From positions 1,488,001 through 1,552,000 of the forward strand of contig NZ_AP022588.1 in NCBI RefSeq assembly GCF_010731735.1: a DNA stretch of 64,000 bases, given 5' to 3'. Position numbers and translations under genes: made by a program. The notes beneath the pieces were generated by a model that had not been told where the DNA came from, made no database searches, and was given only the letters and a program-made list of their open reading frames with translations. Positions 34,681 through 44,386 of the stretch are shown piece by piece. Numbering within the stretch: position 1 is the stretch's first letter; each line of letters opens with the position of its first letter. The stretch is from Mycolicibacterium sediminis (GTDB lineage Bacteria > Actinomycetota > Actinomycetes > Mycobacteriales > Mycobacteriaceae).

Positions 34681-37600
34681 CTACATCCGCCCTTCGCGGC
34701 GCAGCAGATCGGCTGCACTCATGCCGCCGCCGCGCCGCTTGCGCTCCTCGTCGACGGCCGCGTCGCGGGTGTCGATCTTCTCGGTGGCATCCGCATCCTG
34801 CTTGCGCGGGGTGGGGATGGCCGTCGTGGGCTCGTTCCCGGCTTCTGCCGGTCCCGGCATCGCCCGGGTCGGCTCGGCCGACGGCGGAGTCGGCGCGGGG
34901 TGTGATCCGGCGGGCGCCGAACCCCGCAGCTCGCCGAGCCAGGACTCGATCTCCCGGTTCGAGGCCCGCGCGGGTTCGGGCTGACGCGCCGGCGTCGGCT
35001 CGGGAGCGCGGGGTGCACCGCCACGCGGGGGTGCGGCTCGGCCAGGGTCGACGCGAGGCGTCCGCTGGGTGGCTGCCGTGGCGTTCGATGCGGGCTCGGT
35101 CGGCGCGGCGAACCGCGTCGTGGGTGCCTCGCCCGACCCCGCGCCAGAGCCGGCAGGCGTCGGGATGCGCGTGGTCGCCGTCGCGGACGGCTGGCTGACC
35201 CGCGGCGGAACGGCCACGGGCTGCGCCCGTCCGCCGCCGGGTCCGGTCGGCAGCCCGGGCCGCGGTGCGGCGGGCAGGCCGCCCTCGGGGTGGCCGGGAT
35301 CGTGCGGTGGCCGCGGCCGGATGGGAGCGCCCGCACCGACCAGCGCGGCGGGATCGTTCTCCTGTTCGCGCACCGTCGGTCGCCTGCGCTCGTCGGGCAG
35401 TTCGGTCTCGCCGAGGCCGAGCCGCTCCTGCAGCCGCTTCATCCAGCGCGGTGCCCACCAGCAGTCGTCGCCCAGCATCTTCATGATCGCGGGGACCAGG
35501 AACATGCGGACGATCGTGGCGTCGAGCAGCAGCGCGAGCAGCAGACCGAACGCCAGGTACTTCATCATCACCAGGTCGGAGAAGACGAACGCACCCGCAA
35601 CGACGGCCAGCACCAGGGCGGCGCCGGTGATCAACCGGCCCGTGGTCGCGGTACCGATTCGGATGGCCTCGGCCGTGGACATACCGCGGGCTCTCGCCTC
35701 CACCATTCGGGAGACCAGGAACACCTCGTAGTCGGTCGACAACCCCCAGATCACCGCGATGATCAGACCGATCATCGGGGCCATCAGTGGCTGCGGCGTG
35801 TAGTTCATGACGCCGGACCCGTGGCCGTCGACGAACATCCACGTGAGGACGCCCATCGTCGAACCGAGGGTCAGCGCGCTCATCAGCGCGGCCTTGATGG
35901 GCAGGACCACCGACCCGAACGCCAGGAACATCAGGATCGTCGTGGTCGTGATGAGCAGCAGGCCCATCAGTGGCAGCTTGTCGAACAGACTGTGGATAGA
36001 GTCCTGTTCGAGCGCGGGCGTGCCGCCGACGGACACCGTGATGCCCCGCGGTGCGGCCAGCGCGCGCAACTCCTCGATCTTCTCGGGGGCGTCGGCGCGG
36101 TTCACCAGACCGTTCTGGATGACGCGGGTGTCGGGGTTCTTCGACGCGCCGTCGAGGTAGGACCGTTCCTGCCACATCTTCGACGGGTCGTCGTCCGGCT
36201 CGATGAAGCCCGGGATGGCCGTCGCGTTCGCGCGGACCTCGGCGATCTGCTGATCGGTGACCGGTTCGCCGTTCTGGCTCTCCAGGACCATCGTCAGCGG
36301 TTCGGTGCGGAAGCCGGGGAACGTCCTGTCGAACGCCTCCTGCGCCTGGCGGACGGAGTTGTCCGGCGGCAGGTACTTCTCGCTGATGCCGGCGAGCGCG
36401 AGCTGGCCGAGCGGGATGATGAGGATGATCATGAAGATCACGATCGGCGCCGCGAACGCGATGGGCCGCTTCATCACGCGGTTGACGAGCTTGCCCCAGA
36501 AGCCCTTCTCGACCTCGGCGCGCGTCTTGTTCTTCTGCGTCTTCTCGGCGAGCCAGTGCAGCCACCAGACGATGGGCTTGCGGGCCAGCGGCACGTAGCG
36601 GGCGAGTGCCAGGCCGAACGTCACGACCACCAGGAAGATGACGATGCCGAGCAGCATCCAGTAGACGGCGCTGCCGATGACGTCGGCGTCCTTCAGCGCG
36701 ATGATCCCATAGGTCATGGCGCCGTACAGCGCGGTGTAGCCGAGGACCTGGCCGATCAGGGCGAGGTTGGCACCCTTCTCGCCGGTCTCCTTGATGCGCT
36801 TGCGGGCGATGTGGCCCAGCGCGATGCCGACCGGCGGGAGCAGCACGCCCAGCGGGATCGAGGCGACGGCGAAGGTGTTGGTCTTCGGGTTGTCGGGATC
36901 GGCCTCGACGGGGTCGGGCAGCGCGAACTTGACCAGCGTCTTGACGCCGAGCGCGTCGACGCGCGGGCCGAGGATCGCCAGCGCGGCGGCCAGCACCGTG
37001 ATCGACAGGATCGCCGCGATCATGACCGACGCGATGATCGCGTAGGTGATCGACTTCAGGAAGCCCTGCGGGAACAGCAGCAGCGGCACCGACGAGGCGA
37101 CCAGGATCACCGCGGAGAACATGACGGTGCGGCCGGACGTCATCACGGTGCGGCGGACGGCCGCCTCGGTGTCGTAGCCCTCGGCCAGTTCCTCACGGAA
37201 TCGGCTGACCATGAAGAGCCCGTAGTCGACGGCGATGCCGAGCCCCATCAGGGTCACCACCGGCTGCGCGAAGAAGTGCACCGGGATGAATTCGGCCGCG
37301 AGGCGCATCACGCCGAGCGCGCCCGCGATGGTCAGGCCGCCGATCAGGCCGGGCAGCGCCGCGGCGATGACGCCGCCGAACACGAAGAAGAGCACCACGC
37401 AGACCAGCGGGATGGCGGCCACCTCGGCGCGCTTCTGGTCCTCGCCGATCGTGCCGGTCAGCTCGCTGGCCAGCGGCTGCAGGCCGGCCTGCTGGACCTC
37501 GACGCCGGGGATGTTCAGCGCTTCCTTGACGGTCGTGCCGTCGGACCCGACGTTCTTGTTGTAGTTGTTCAGGATGACGTCGTCGTTGTCGCCCTTGAGT

Positions 37601-38001
37601 TGCACGGACATGAAGGCGTGCTTCTTGTCGGCGTCGGCCATGGTCTTGAGGACCTCGGGCGCCTTGAAGTAGCCGATCGTCCGAAGGATCTGGTCGGGGT
37701 GCGTGCGCTCCACCTCGGCCAGGTTGTCCAGCACCTTCTGCTTGAAGGCCGGATCGTCGACGGTCTTGCCGTCGGGCGCGGTGTAGAGCGCGACGATGTG
37801 GCCGGACGTGTCACGTCCGTACGCCGCGTCGGCCGCCAACGAGGCGTGCACCGACTGGCTGCCCTCGTCGTAGAAACCACTCTGAGTAACGTGCGCGCCG
37901 AGACTCATCCCGAACACGCCGCCACCTAGGCACAGTGCGACCATGATTCCGATGACTGCGTATCGGAATCGGTACACCGTTCGACCCCACCAGGCGAACA
38001 C
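34681..38001 (-). CDS. mmpL3: Trehalose monomycolate transporter MmpL3, with insertion
   Basis: A 1106-residue RND transporter that moves trehalose monomycolate across the inner membrane; it is essential in mycobacteria. The proton-relay segments are intact (GLGIAVDYGLFMVSRFREEL and IAVIWGLSTDYEVFLVSRMVEAR). The Pro/Arg-rich C-terminal tail ends in the conserved RRGGGMSAADLLRREGR. Compared with the M. smegmatis protein recalled from memory, about 110 residues are inserted at about 360-470, in the cytoplasmic linker after TM6. The inserted part (VGIALGHIARKRIKETGEKG, then LALIGQVLGYTAL and two hydrophobic helices) looks like a DUF4190 module. It is followed by the usual WLAEKTQKNKTRAEVEKGFWG. 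Confidence 0.95.
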   Translation of the reverse strand: MFAWWGRTVYRFRYAVIGIMVALCLGGGVFGMSLGAHVTQSGFYDEGSQSVHASLAADAAYGRDTSGHIVALYTAPDGKTVDDPAFKQKVLDNLAEVERTHPDQILRTIGYFKAPEVLKTMADADKKHAFMSVQLKGDNDDVILNNYNKNVGSDGTTVKEALNIPGVEVQQAGLQPLASELTGTIGEDQKRAEVAAIPLVCVVLFFVFGGVIAAALPGLIGGLTIAGALGVMRLAAEFIPVHFFAQPVVTLMGLGIAVDYGLFMVSRFREELAEGYDTEAAVRRTVMTSGRTVMFSAVILVASSVPLLLFPQGFLKSITYAIIASVMIAAILSITVLAAALAILGPRVDALGVKTLVKFALPDPVEADPDNPKTNTFAVASIPLGVLLPPVGIALGHIARKRIKETGEKGANLALIGQVLGYTALYGAMTYGIIALKDADVIGSAVYWMLLGIVIFLVVVTFGLALARYVPLARKPIVWWLHWLAEKTQKNKTRAEVEKGFWGKLVNRVMKRPIAFAAPIVIFMIILIIPLGQLALAGISEKYLPPDNSVRQAQEAFDRTFPGFRTEPLTMVLESQNGEPVTDQQIAEVRANATAIPGFIEPDDDPSKMWQERSYLDGASKNPDTRVIQNGLVNRADAPEKIEELRALAAPRGITVSVGGTPALEQDSIHSLFDKLPLMGLLLITTTTILMFLAFGSVVLPIKAALMSALTLGSTMGVLTWMFVDGHGSGVMNYTPQPLMAPMIGLIIAVIWGLSTDYEVFLVSRMVEARARGMSTAEAIRIGTATTGRLITGAALVLAVVAGAFVFSDLVMMKYLAFGLLLALLLDATIVRMFLVPAIMKMLGDDCWWAPRWMKRLQERLGLGETELPDERRRPTVREQENDPAALVGAGAPIRPRPPHDPGHPEGGLPAAPRPGLPTGPGGGRAQPVAVPPRVSQPSATATTRIPTPAGSGAGSGEAPTTRFAAPTEPASNATAATQRTPRVDPGRAAPPRGGAPRAPEPTPARQPEPARASNREIESWLGELRGSAPAGSHPAPTPPSAEPTRAMPGPAEAGNEPTTAIPTPRKQDADATEKIDTRDAAVDEERKRRGGGMSAADLLRREGRM

Positions 38002-38055
38002 GTCAACTCCTTATGATCTGCGTCAAGTCGTTTCGGCCTGAGCTGTTTGTCATTG

Positions 38056-38748
38056 TCAGGCCCGCGAGGCGAGCAACGCGGACAACGGCCGGAACGGCTG
38101 TAGCCACGCACCCTGCTCGGGTAGCGAATCAAGGCCGATTCGCGGGAGCGATTCTCTGAAGACGCCGGGAATGTCCTCGAGGTCGACGAACTCCAAGGTA
38201 TCCGACGCTAACGCCCAACTGGCATGTTCACGAAATCCCAGGACGTGTACGGCGATGCCCTCGCGGGCCACGTCCTCGAGCGGGAGCCGGAACGCCTGGC
38301 CGTCGGCGGACGCCACGTAGACGCTGGCCAGACCCTCGCTGCGGCGTAACGCGATGTGCGCGAGCATGTCCGAGTCGACGTCGCTGTCGTCGTCGATCTT
38401 GGGCTTGGCGAACACCGCGAATCCGACGTTGCGGAGTGCCTCCACCCAGGGTCGGACGACGTCGGCGCTGCCCTGGGCGATGTTGGTGAAGACCGTCGCC
38501 TCGGGCTCCAGTGCGGCCGGGAGGCCCTCCTCGGCGCGCGCGGCGGACAGATCGGCCGTCTGAGCCAGCAGCCAGCGGCCCAGCGCGTCGAACCGGGGGC
38601 GGTGCGCCGCGGTGGGCCTGCCACCCAGGATCGAGCCGAGCCCCATGTCCAGGTTGGGGGCATCCCACACCAGCAGCACGCGTTGCGGCACCACGGGGGC
38701 GTCGTCGGCAGGGTCCTCGACGACCTCGACGTCGTCGGTGACGGTCAC
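38056..38748 (-). CDS. NYN-domain protein (Rv0207c-like)
   Basis: A 230-residue protein with a NYN (PIN-like) nuclease fold: a first acidic motif VLLVWDAPNLDMGLGS, a central DSDMLAHIAL and SVYVASADGQAFRLPL, the equivalents of the three acidic clusters that hold a metal ion. NYN proteins usually cut RNA. GTG 38748 is chosen because it opens the acidic leader, lies 16 bases after the trmB stop and gives a length near Rv0207c. The order trmB, this gene, mmpL3 on one strand is conserved across mycobacteria, but its link to lipid export is unexplained. Confidence 0.8.
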   Translation of the reverse strand: MTVTDDVEVVEDPADDAPVVPQRVLLVWDAPNLDMGLGSILGGRPTAAHRPRFDALGRWLLAQTADLSAARAEEGLPAALEPEATVFTNIAQGSADVVRPWVEALRNVGFAVFAKPKIDDDSDVDSDMLAHIALRRSEGLASVYVASADGQAFRLPLEDVAREGIAVHVLGFREHASWALASDTLEFVDLEDIPGVFRESLPRIGLDSLPEQGAWLQPFRPLSALLASRA

Positions 38749-38764
38749 GGTCGACTGCTCGTCG

Positions 38765-39526
38765 TCATCGGCGGTCTCTCTTCTGCCAGAGCAGTTCGGT
38801 GATGGCGCTGCCGGCACGCAGCCCTCTGGCCTCGTACTTCGTCTCCGGCCGGCGGACCGAGATCGGGAGGTCGGTCCGGTCCGGATCGATTCGTTCGAGC
38901 TGTGGCTCACCGTCGCCGACCTCCGCTATCTGCTCGGCGTACTCGGCGTGGTCGGTCGCTGCGTGCAGCACCCCGCCGGGCTTCAGTCGGTCGGCCATCA
39001 GGGCGACGGTGGCGGGCTGCAGGAGCCTGCGCTTGTGGTGACGTGACTTCGGCCACGGGTCCGGGAAGAAGACGCGGATGCCGGTCAGCGACCCGGGCTC
39101 CAGCATGTGCTCGAGCACGTCGACGCCGTCACCGCGCACGAACCGGATGTTGGTCAGGCCGTCGCGCTCGACGGCGCCCATCAGCTGGGCCAGTCCCTTG
39201 CGGTAGACCTCGACCGCGATCACGTCGAGGTCGGGCTCCTCGAGGGCCATCGCGTGGGTGGAGGTGCCGGCACCGCAGCCGATCTCCAGGACCAGCGGCC
39301 CCCGTCGGCCGAACCACGCCGCCGCGTCGAGTGGGGCCGCCGGGCTGCCGTCGGCGTTTCGGGCCTCCGCACCGAGGTCGGGCCACCTGCGGGCCCAGGT
39401 CTCCTCCTGCCGGTCCGTGAGGCCGGCGTGACGCGCCCGGAAGCTGGTGATGCGGGGGTGCGGGTGCAGGGGTTCCCGAGCGGAGGCGCCGACGTCCTGA
39501 CCGGCGTCCTCGCGCTGGGCATGCAT
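38765..39526 (-). CDS. trmB: tRNA (guanine-N7)-methyltransferase
   Basis: A 253-residue class I methyltransferase that makes m7G46 in the tRNA variable loop. SAM motif LEIGCGAGTSTHAMA and the acidic motif VIAVEVYRKGL are followed by the family signature VFFPDPWPKSRHHKRRLLQP. The C-terminal signature RPETKYEARGLRAG is also present. ATG 39526 is chosen because residues further upstream are not conserved and overlap the divergent promoter region. It matches Rv0208c by position and leads a - strand run into mmpL3. Confidence 0.94.
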   Translation of the reverse strand: MHAQREDAGQDVGASAREPLHPHPRITSFRARHAGLTDRQEETWARRWPDLGAEARNADGSPAAPLDAAAWFGRRGPLVLEIGCGAGTSTHAMALEEPDLDVIAVEVYRKGLAQLMGAVERDGLTNIRFVRGDGVDVLEHMLEPGSLTGIRVFFPDPWPKSRHHKRRLLQPATVALMADRLKPGGVLHAATDHAEYAEQIAEVGDGEPQLERIDPDRTDLPISVRRPETKYEARGLRAGSAITELLWQKRDRR

Positions 39527-39680
39527 TACCCCATCGTCCCTCGTGTCGGGCCGGGTGCCCGCATCGTGGTGCGGATTGATACCCAATGGTTGCCTTCCGG
39601 GTCGGGCCGCCGTGGTAGCCGAAATCGGTGCTCCGCGGGTGTACCCGCCGGTGCCACGATGGAACGGGGGGACTTCCATC

Positions 39681-40655
39681 GTGACGCATGCCTTCGCCGT
39701 TCACCTGGCGGACTTCGCTAGCACCGGGTCGTGTCCGCACGCATGGCTGCTCGCCGACCGTCTGCGCCGGCCCGATCGGGTTGCGGTGCTCGGCCGCGCG
39801 GGGGTCGGTCGGCGCACCGTCGAGGCCGCGCTGCGGCGGGCCGGGGTGGCGGTGTCGGGAGGTGACGCCGAGGTCGCGGTCGTCGTCATCGCGGAGGACG
39901 CCAAGGCCGAGGACCTGGCGCTCGTGCGCTCTGCCGACCGACCCGCGCTGTTCGCGCTGACGAAGGCCGACCTGGCCGGCTCTGGTGCGGGCGGCCCGCT
40001 CGCCGTCGCCCGCCGCCGCGCCGCGGCGATCCAGTCGCGCTCGGCGGTCCCGACGGTGCCCGTCGTGGGCCTGCTCGGCGCCCTCGGCCCGGATTCGCTC
40101 GACGACGACCTCGTCGCCGCGCTGCGCGCCTTCGCCGTCCACCCGCCGGACATGACCGGCGTCGACTCCTTCGTCGACGACCCGCACCGGGTCGGGCGGG
40201 ACGTCCGGACGCGACTGCTGGCGGTGCTCGACCGGTTCGGGATCGCGCACGCCATCCTGGCGCTGGACCGCGGCGTCGACCCGTCGGGTCTGTCCGATCA
40301 TCTGCGACGGCTGGGCAACGTCGACGAGGTGTCGTCCGCGCTGGACGCTGCGTCGGCACGCGTCGGCTACGGACGGGTGCTCGACGCCGTCGCCGAACTG
40401 CGTTCTCTGACAGACACTTCCGTCGACGCCTGGCTGGCCTCCGACGACACCGTCCTCGCCGTGATGGCGGCCGCCGTCGACGTCGTCGAAGCCGATGGCC
40501 TGCGGGTGGACCGTGGTGACACCGCCGCCGACCACCTCGAGCGGGCACGACTGTGGCGCCGGTACGGCCGCGGGCCGGTCTCCACGCTGCACCACCGTTG
40601 CAGCGTGGACATCGTCCGCGGCTCGCTGCGGCTGCTCGACGGGTCCGCCCGGTGA
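39681..40655 (+). CDS. P-loop GTPase-like protein (Rv0209-like)
   Basis: A 324-residue protein with traces of a GTPase domain. A degenerate P loop (VAVLGRAGVGRRTVEAAL, Lys replaced by Arg) and a G4-like TKAD in PALFALTKADLAG are visible; the G3 DxxG is not obvious. The rest is mostly helical (HAILALDRGVDPSGLSDHL, VLAVMAAAVDVVEADGL). GTG 39681 is used. Its stop overlaps the start of the next gene, another GTPase-like protein, so the two are probably a matched pair as with dynamin-like or Era-like partners. Position after trmB matches Rv0209. Function unknown. Confidence 0.7.
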   Translation: MTHAFAVHLADFASTGSCPHAWLLADRLRRPDRVAVLGRAGVGRRTVEAALRRAGVAVSGGDAEVAVVVIAEDAKAEDLALVRSADRPALFALTKADLAGSGAGGPLAVARRRAAAIQSRSAVPTVPVVGLLGALGPDSLDDDLVAALRAFAVHPPDMTGVDSFVDDPHRVGRDVRTRLLAVLDRFGIAHAILALDRGVDPSGLSDHLRRLGNVDEVSSALDAASARVGYGRVLDAVAELRSLTDTSVDAWLASDDTVLAVMAAAVDVVEADGLRVDRGDTAADHLERARLWRRYGRGPVSTLHHRCSVDIVRGSLRLLDGSAR

Positions 40656-41680
40656 CCGTCGTCCGGGTCGTGGGACCGCCTCTCGCCGGGGTCGACGGCG
40701 TCGTCACGGCCCTGCGCGCGGCGCTGCCCGCACACGTGGTGGTGACCCGGGACGGGGCGACGGCGCCGGACGCGGTGGTCACGGTCGTCTCGGCCGTCGC
40801 CCCGCTGACACGCTCCGACTGGGAGCCGCTGCGGCGGGCAGCGGAGGACGGGGGACGGGTGGTCGGCGTGGTCTCGAAGATCGACGCCCACCGCGGATGG
40901 CGCGAGGTACTGGCCGCCGACCGGCTGCGGGTCGGCGGGTGGAGCCCCCGGCATCGGACGATCCCGTGGGTGGGCGTCGCCGCCGCCCCCGACCTGGGCG
41001 AGCCCCACCTCGGCGACCTGGTCGAGCTGCTGACGGATCCGCGCCCGGTCGAACCGCCGCGGGCCGACGCCGTCGAGGTCAGGACCGCGCTGGCGCGCAC
41101 CCGGTTGCAGCTCCTGCGGGTCGTGCGCGACCGGTGTTCGACACTGCGCGTCGTCCTGCGGGAGGACGCCGCCGCCGTCCCGAGCGGGGGTGTGGCGCGC
41201 TTCGAGTCCGACGCCCGCGGGTCGGTCGACGCCGTCCTCGCCGATCTCGACGCCGAGATCACCCGCGCGATCGCGGTCGCTGCCACCGACCTGGGCGTCG
41301 ACGTCCCGGCGGACGCCGTGGCGCCTGACCGTCAGGACCCGCCCGCACCGCCACGCACGACGTCCCGCCGACTGGAGGGCCGGCTGATGGCCGTCCTCGG
41401 CGCCGGTTTCGGCCTCGGGGTCGCGCTGGCGATCGGCCGGGTGCTGACGGGCCTGGCGGGCGGCCCTCCGGCGCTGGGGATCGGCGCCGGCGTGGCGGTG
41501 GGCCTGGCGCTGGTGGCGTGGATGGTCAGGACGCGGCGGCTGCTGCACGATCGGGCGGTGCTCGACGGCTGGGTCGTCGAGGCCGTCGCGGCGCTGCGGT
41601 GGCACGCCGAGTCGGTGGTCGCCGAACGGCTGCTGGCCGCCGAGGTGGAGTGGATGCGACGTCGCCGGGCGGGGCCGTGA
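40652..41680 (+). CDS. Membrane-anchored GTPase-like partner (Rv0210-like)
   Basis: 342 residues. The N-terminal ~150 resemble the preceding protein with an even weaker nucleotide site: a GPPLAGVDG loop in place of a P loop and a SKID sequence (VVGVVSKIDAHRGW) at the G4 position. A long helical segment follows (about 150-245, VRTALARTRLQLLRVVRDR). Two membrane helices form a hairpin (about 255-280 and 285-305), then a basic helical tail. The plan (GTPase core, helical stalk, membrane hairpin) recalls bacterial dynamin-like proteins. GTG 40652 overlaps the upstream stop by four bases. Confidence 0.65.
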   Translation: MTVVRVVGPPLAGVDGVVTALRAALPAHVVVTRDGATAPDAVVTVVSAVAPLTRSDWEPLRRAAEDGGRVVGVVSKIDAHRGWREVLAADRLRVGGWSPRHRTIPWVGVAAAPDLGEPHLGDLVELLTDPRPVEPPRADAVEVRTALARTRLQLLRVVRDRCSTLRVVLREDAAAVPSGGVARFESDARGSVDAVLADLDAEITRAIAVAATDLGVDVPADAVAPDRQDPPAPPRTTSRRLEGRLMAVLGAGFGLGVALAIGRVLTGLAGGPPALGIGAGVAVGLALVAWMVRTRRLLHDRAVLDGWVVEAVAALRWHAESVVAERLLAAEVEWMRRRRAGP

Positions 41681-41681
41681 G

Positions 41682-42302
41682 CTACTTCCTGGTGGCCGTG
41701 CCGGTGTCGACGTCCACGGCCACGTCCTGGGTGTCCGTGCCGGACGTCCGGACGTCGACCGTGTAGCGCTGTACGCCGTCGTCCCACTCCAGTGCCCACT
41801 CGGCCACCGAACCCGGTACCAGTGCGGTCGCCTTGCCGAGGGCGTCCTTCGGCGTCAGCTTCCGGGGGTCGACAGCCCTCGGATTCGCCGACTCCTGATC
41901 GCGGTCGTCGGCGATCACCCGCGCGGAGACGGCGTCGACCTTGATCTCGTGCTGGTCGGTGTTCTGCTGGGAGTCGATCTTCCACACCCACGCATTGCCG
42001 CTGCGATCGAACTCCAGCTCGATCTTGGTGACCGTGCCCCCGGGGAGGGTCTGCTCGGCGACCGACAGCGCACGGTCGAGGTCCACGGGAAACCTGGCCG
42101 TGGCGAGGTCGGCATCCGGTCCGGGGCCCGCGGTCGCGGGTGGGGTGGTCGACGTCGCGGATTCGGACGACGACGCGGACGCCGAGGACGTCGACGACGC
42201 AGCGGTCTCGCCGCCATCGCCCGAGGAACACCCGGACAGGGCCAGGGCGCCGATCGCCGTCGCGCACACCAGGGACGTTCTGAACCTCTGCGTCGTCGTC
42301 AC
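41682..42302 (-). CDS. PepSY-domain lipoprotein
   Basis: A 206-residue exported lipoprotein. Signal peptide with lipobox LALSGC, a Ser/Thr-rich linker to about residue 65, then two PepSY-like modules: ALSVAEQTLPGGTVTKIELEFDRSGNAWVWKI with HEIKVDAVSARVI, and KLTPKDALGKATALVPGSVAEWALEWDDGVQRYTVDV. PepSY proteins often inhibit or modulate cell-surface enzymes. It converges on the Rv0210-like gene with one base between the stops and is divergent from pckA. No partner protease is adjacent. Confidence 0.8.
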   Translation of the reverse strand: MTTTQRFRTSLVCATAIGALALSGCSSGDGGETAASSTSSASASSSESATSTTPPATAGPGPDADLATARFPVDLDRALSVAEQTLPGGTVTKIELEFDRSGNAWVWKIDSQQNTDQHEIKVDAVSARVIADDRDQESANPRAVDPRKLTPKDALGKATALVPGSVAEWALEWDDGVQRYTVDVRTSGTDTQDVAVDVDTGTATRK

Positions 42303-42467
42303 GCCCGCGTCTCTACCCAGGCGCGGCCGACGACGAACATCAGGCGCCGCGCGGACTCGGGAAACGGATCGAAAGGTGTTACCGACCAGTACGAATGGCG
42401 TCGGACGAAAAACGCCCGATTCCGCCGTCTCTGAATCGTTCCTGTGAGAGATCGGACATACTCCCGA

Positions 42468-42495
42468 TTAACCGGGGGTACGTCACCCGCGTTAA
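42468..42495. promoter_or_regulatory. Candidate operator upstream of pckA
   Basis: TTAAC (42468-42472) and GTTAA (42491-42495) flank G/C-rich inner arms (GGGGG against CACCC), giving an imperfect palindrome of about 28 bp, 46 bases before the pckA start. It sits where a regulator could control the gluconeogenic gene. The other 165 bases up to the lipoprotein start hold no gene; a weak CRP-like TGTGA-N6-GGACA occurs at 42443-42458. Confidence 0.4.
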
Positions 42496-42540
42496 CCTCA
42501 ATCAAGCGACCACCGTGACTGCACGCAGGAGATATCGAAA

Positions 42541-44370
42541 ATGACCTCAGCGACCATTCCCGGATTGGACAACGCGCCGACCACACACGAGGGCCTGCTG
42601 GCCTGGGTCCGCGAGGTTGCCGAACTCACCCAGCCGGAACGGGTCGCGTTCGCGGATGGCTCCCAGGAAGAGTACGAGAGACTGGCGGAGCAGCTCGTCG
42701 CCGCCGGCACCTTCCAGAAGCTGAACGACCAGAAGCAGCCGAACTCGTACCTGGCGCTGTCGGATCCCTCCGACGTCGCCCGCGTCGAGTCCCGGACCTA
42801 CATCTGCTCGGAGCGCGAGGTCGACGCCGGTCCGACCAACAACTGGATGGACCCCGCCGAGATGCGCGGGCTCATGACCGAGCTGTACCGCGGCAGCATG
42901 CGCGGCCGGACCATGTGGGTGGTCCCGTTCTGCATGGGACCGCTCGGCGCCGAGGACCCCAAGCTGGGCGTCGAGATCACCGACTCGGAGTACGTCGTGG
43001 TCTCCATGCGCACCATGACCCGGATGGGCCAGGCCGCGCTCGACAAGATCGGCGACGACGGCTTCTTCGTCAAGGCGCTGCACTCGATCGGCGCCCCGCT
43101 GGAGCCGGGCCAGGCGGACGTGCCGTGGCCGTGCAACGACACGAAGTACATCACCCACTTCCCCGAGTCCCGCGAGATCTGGAGCTTCGGCTCGGGCTAC
43201 GGCGGCAACGCGCTGCTCGGCAAGAAGTGCTACTCCCTGCGCATCGCGTCGGCCATGGCCCACGACGAGGGGTGGCTCGCCGAGCACATGCTGATCCTCA
43301 AGCTGATCAGCCCGGAGAACAAGGCCTACTTCATCGCCGCGGCGTTCCCGTCGGCGTGCGGCAAGACCAACCTGGCGATGCTGCAGCCCACCATTCCCGG
43401 GTGGCGCGCCGAGACCGTCGGCGACGACATCGCATGGATGCGATTCGGCAAGGACGGCCGGCTCTACGCCGTCAACCCCGAGTTCGGCTTCTTCGGCGTC
43501 GCGCCGGGCACCAACTGGAGCAGCAACCCGAACGCGATGAAGACCATCGCCGGGGGCAACACCGTCTTCACCAACGTCGCCAAGACCGACGACGGCGACG
43601 TGTGGTGGGAGGGCCTCGAGGGCGAGCCCGACCACCTGATCGACTGGAAGGGCAACGACTGGATCCTGCGGGAGACGGAAAGCAAGGCGGCGCACCCGAA
43701 TTCGCGCTACTGCACCCCGATCTCGCAGTGCCCGACGCTGGCTCCCGAGTGGGACGACCCGCAGGGCGTGCCGATCTCGGCGATCCTGTTCGGCGGCCGC
43801 CGCAAGACCACCGTCCCGCTGATCACCGAGGCCCGCGACTGGCAGCACGGGGTGTTCATCGGCGCCACGCTCGGCTCCGAGCAGACCGCCGCCGCCGAGG
43901 GCAAGGTCGGCACCGTGCGCCGCGACCCGATGGCGATGCTGCCGTTCCTGGGCTACAACGTCGGCGACTACTTCCAGCACTGGATCGACATCGGCAAGAA
44001 CGCCGACGAGTCGAAGATGCCGAAGGTGTTCTTCGTCAACTGGTTCCGTCGCGGCGACGACGGTCGCTTCCTGTGGCCCGGGTTCGGCGAGAACAGCCGC
44101 GTGCTGAAGTGGGCCGTCGAGCGCATCGAGCACCAGGCCGAGGGCAAGAGCACGCCGATCGGCATCGTGCCCACCGCGGCGGACATGGACCTCGAGGGTC
44201 TGGACGTCGACCCCGCCGACGTCGACGAGGCGCTCGCGGTGAACGCCGACGAGTGGCGCAGGGAACTCCCGCTGATCGAGGAGTGGTTCGAGTTCGTCGG
44301 CGAGAAGCTGCCCACCGGCATCAAGGACGAGTTCGACGCGCTCAAGACCCGGCTCGCCGAAGCGGACTAG
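42541..44370 (+). CDS. pckA: Phosphoenolpyruvate carboxykinase (GTP)
   Basis: A 609-residue cytoplasmic enzyme interconverting oxaloacetate plus GTP and phosphoenolpyruvate plus CO2, the entry to gluconeogenesis. The GTP-type kinase loop [15 protein letters not shown] holds the reactive Cys at 273 by my count. [22 protein letters not shown] and [25 protein letters not shown] are diagnostic of the GTP-dependent class. Length is normal. ATG 42541 has GGAG 8 bases upstream. It matches Rv0211. A hairpin repeat starts 16 bases after its stop and may terminate transcription. Confidence 0.97.
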   Translation: MTSATIPGLDNAPTTHEGLLAWVREVAELTQPERVAFADGSQEEYERLAEQLVAAGTFQKLNDQKQPNSYLALSDPSDVARVESRTYICSEREVDAGPTNNWMDPAEMRGLMTELYRGSMRGRTMWVVPFCMGPLGAEDPKLGVEITDSEYVVVSMRTMTRMGQAALDKIGDDGFFVKALHSIGAPLEPGQADVPWPCNDTKYITHFPESREIWSFGSGYGGNALLGKKCYSLRIASAMAHDEGWLAEHMLILKLISPENKAYFIAAAFPSACGKTNLAMLQPTIPGWRAETVGDDIAWMRFGKDGRLYAVNPEFGFFGVAPGTNWSSNPNAMKTIAGGNTVFTNVAKTDDGDVWWEGLEGEPDHLIDWKGNDWILRETESKAAHPNSRYCTPISQCPTLAPEWDDPQGVPISAILFGGRRKTTVPLITEARDWQHGVFIGATLGSEQTAAAEGKVGTVRRDPMAMLPFLGYNVGDYFQHWIDIGKNADESKMPKVFFVNWFRRGDDGRFLWPGFGENSRVLKWAVERIEHQAEGKSTPIGIVPTAADMDLEGLDVDPADVDEALAVNADEWRRELPLIEEWFEFVGEKLPTGIKDEFDALKTRLAEAD

Positions 44371-44386
44371 TCGGTCCCCTCTCCCC

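Noticed and set aside
34529..36565. 678-codon - strand frame overlapping the 3' half of mmpL3
   Set aside because: Alternative frame of the same strand with an Arg/Pro-rich product; the mmpL3 frame carries all conserved motifs.
35290..37929. 879-codon open frame opposite mmpL3
   Set aside because: Same reason: a compositional shadow rich in Arg, Asp and His, fully inside mmpL3.
42443..42458. CRP site upstream of pckA
   Set aside because: TGTGA is good but the second half GGACA matches poorly; listed only as weak in the regulatory entry.
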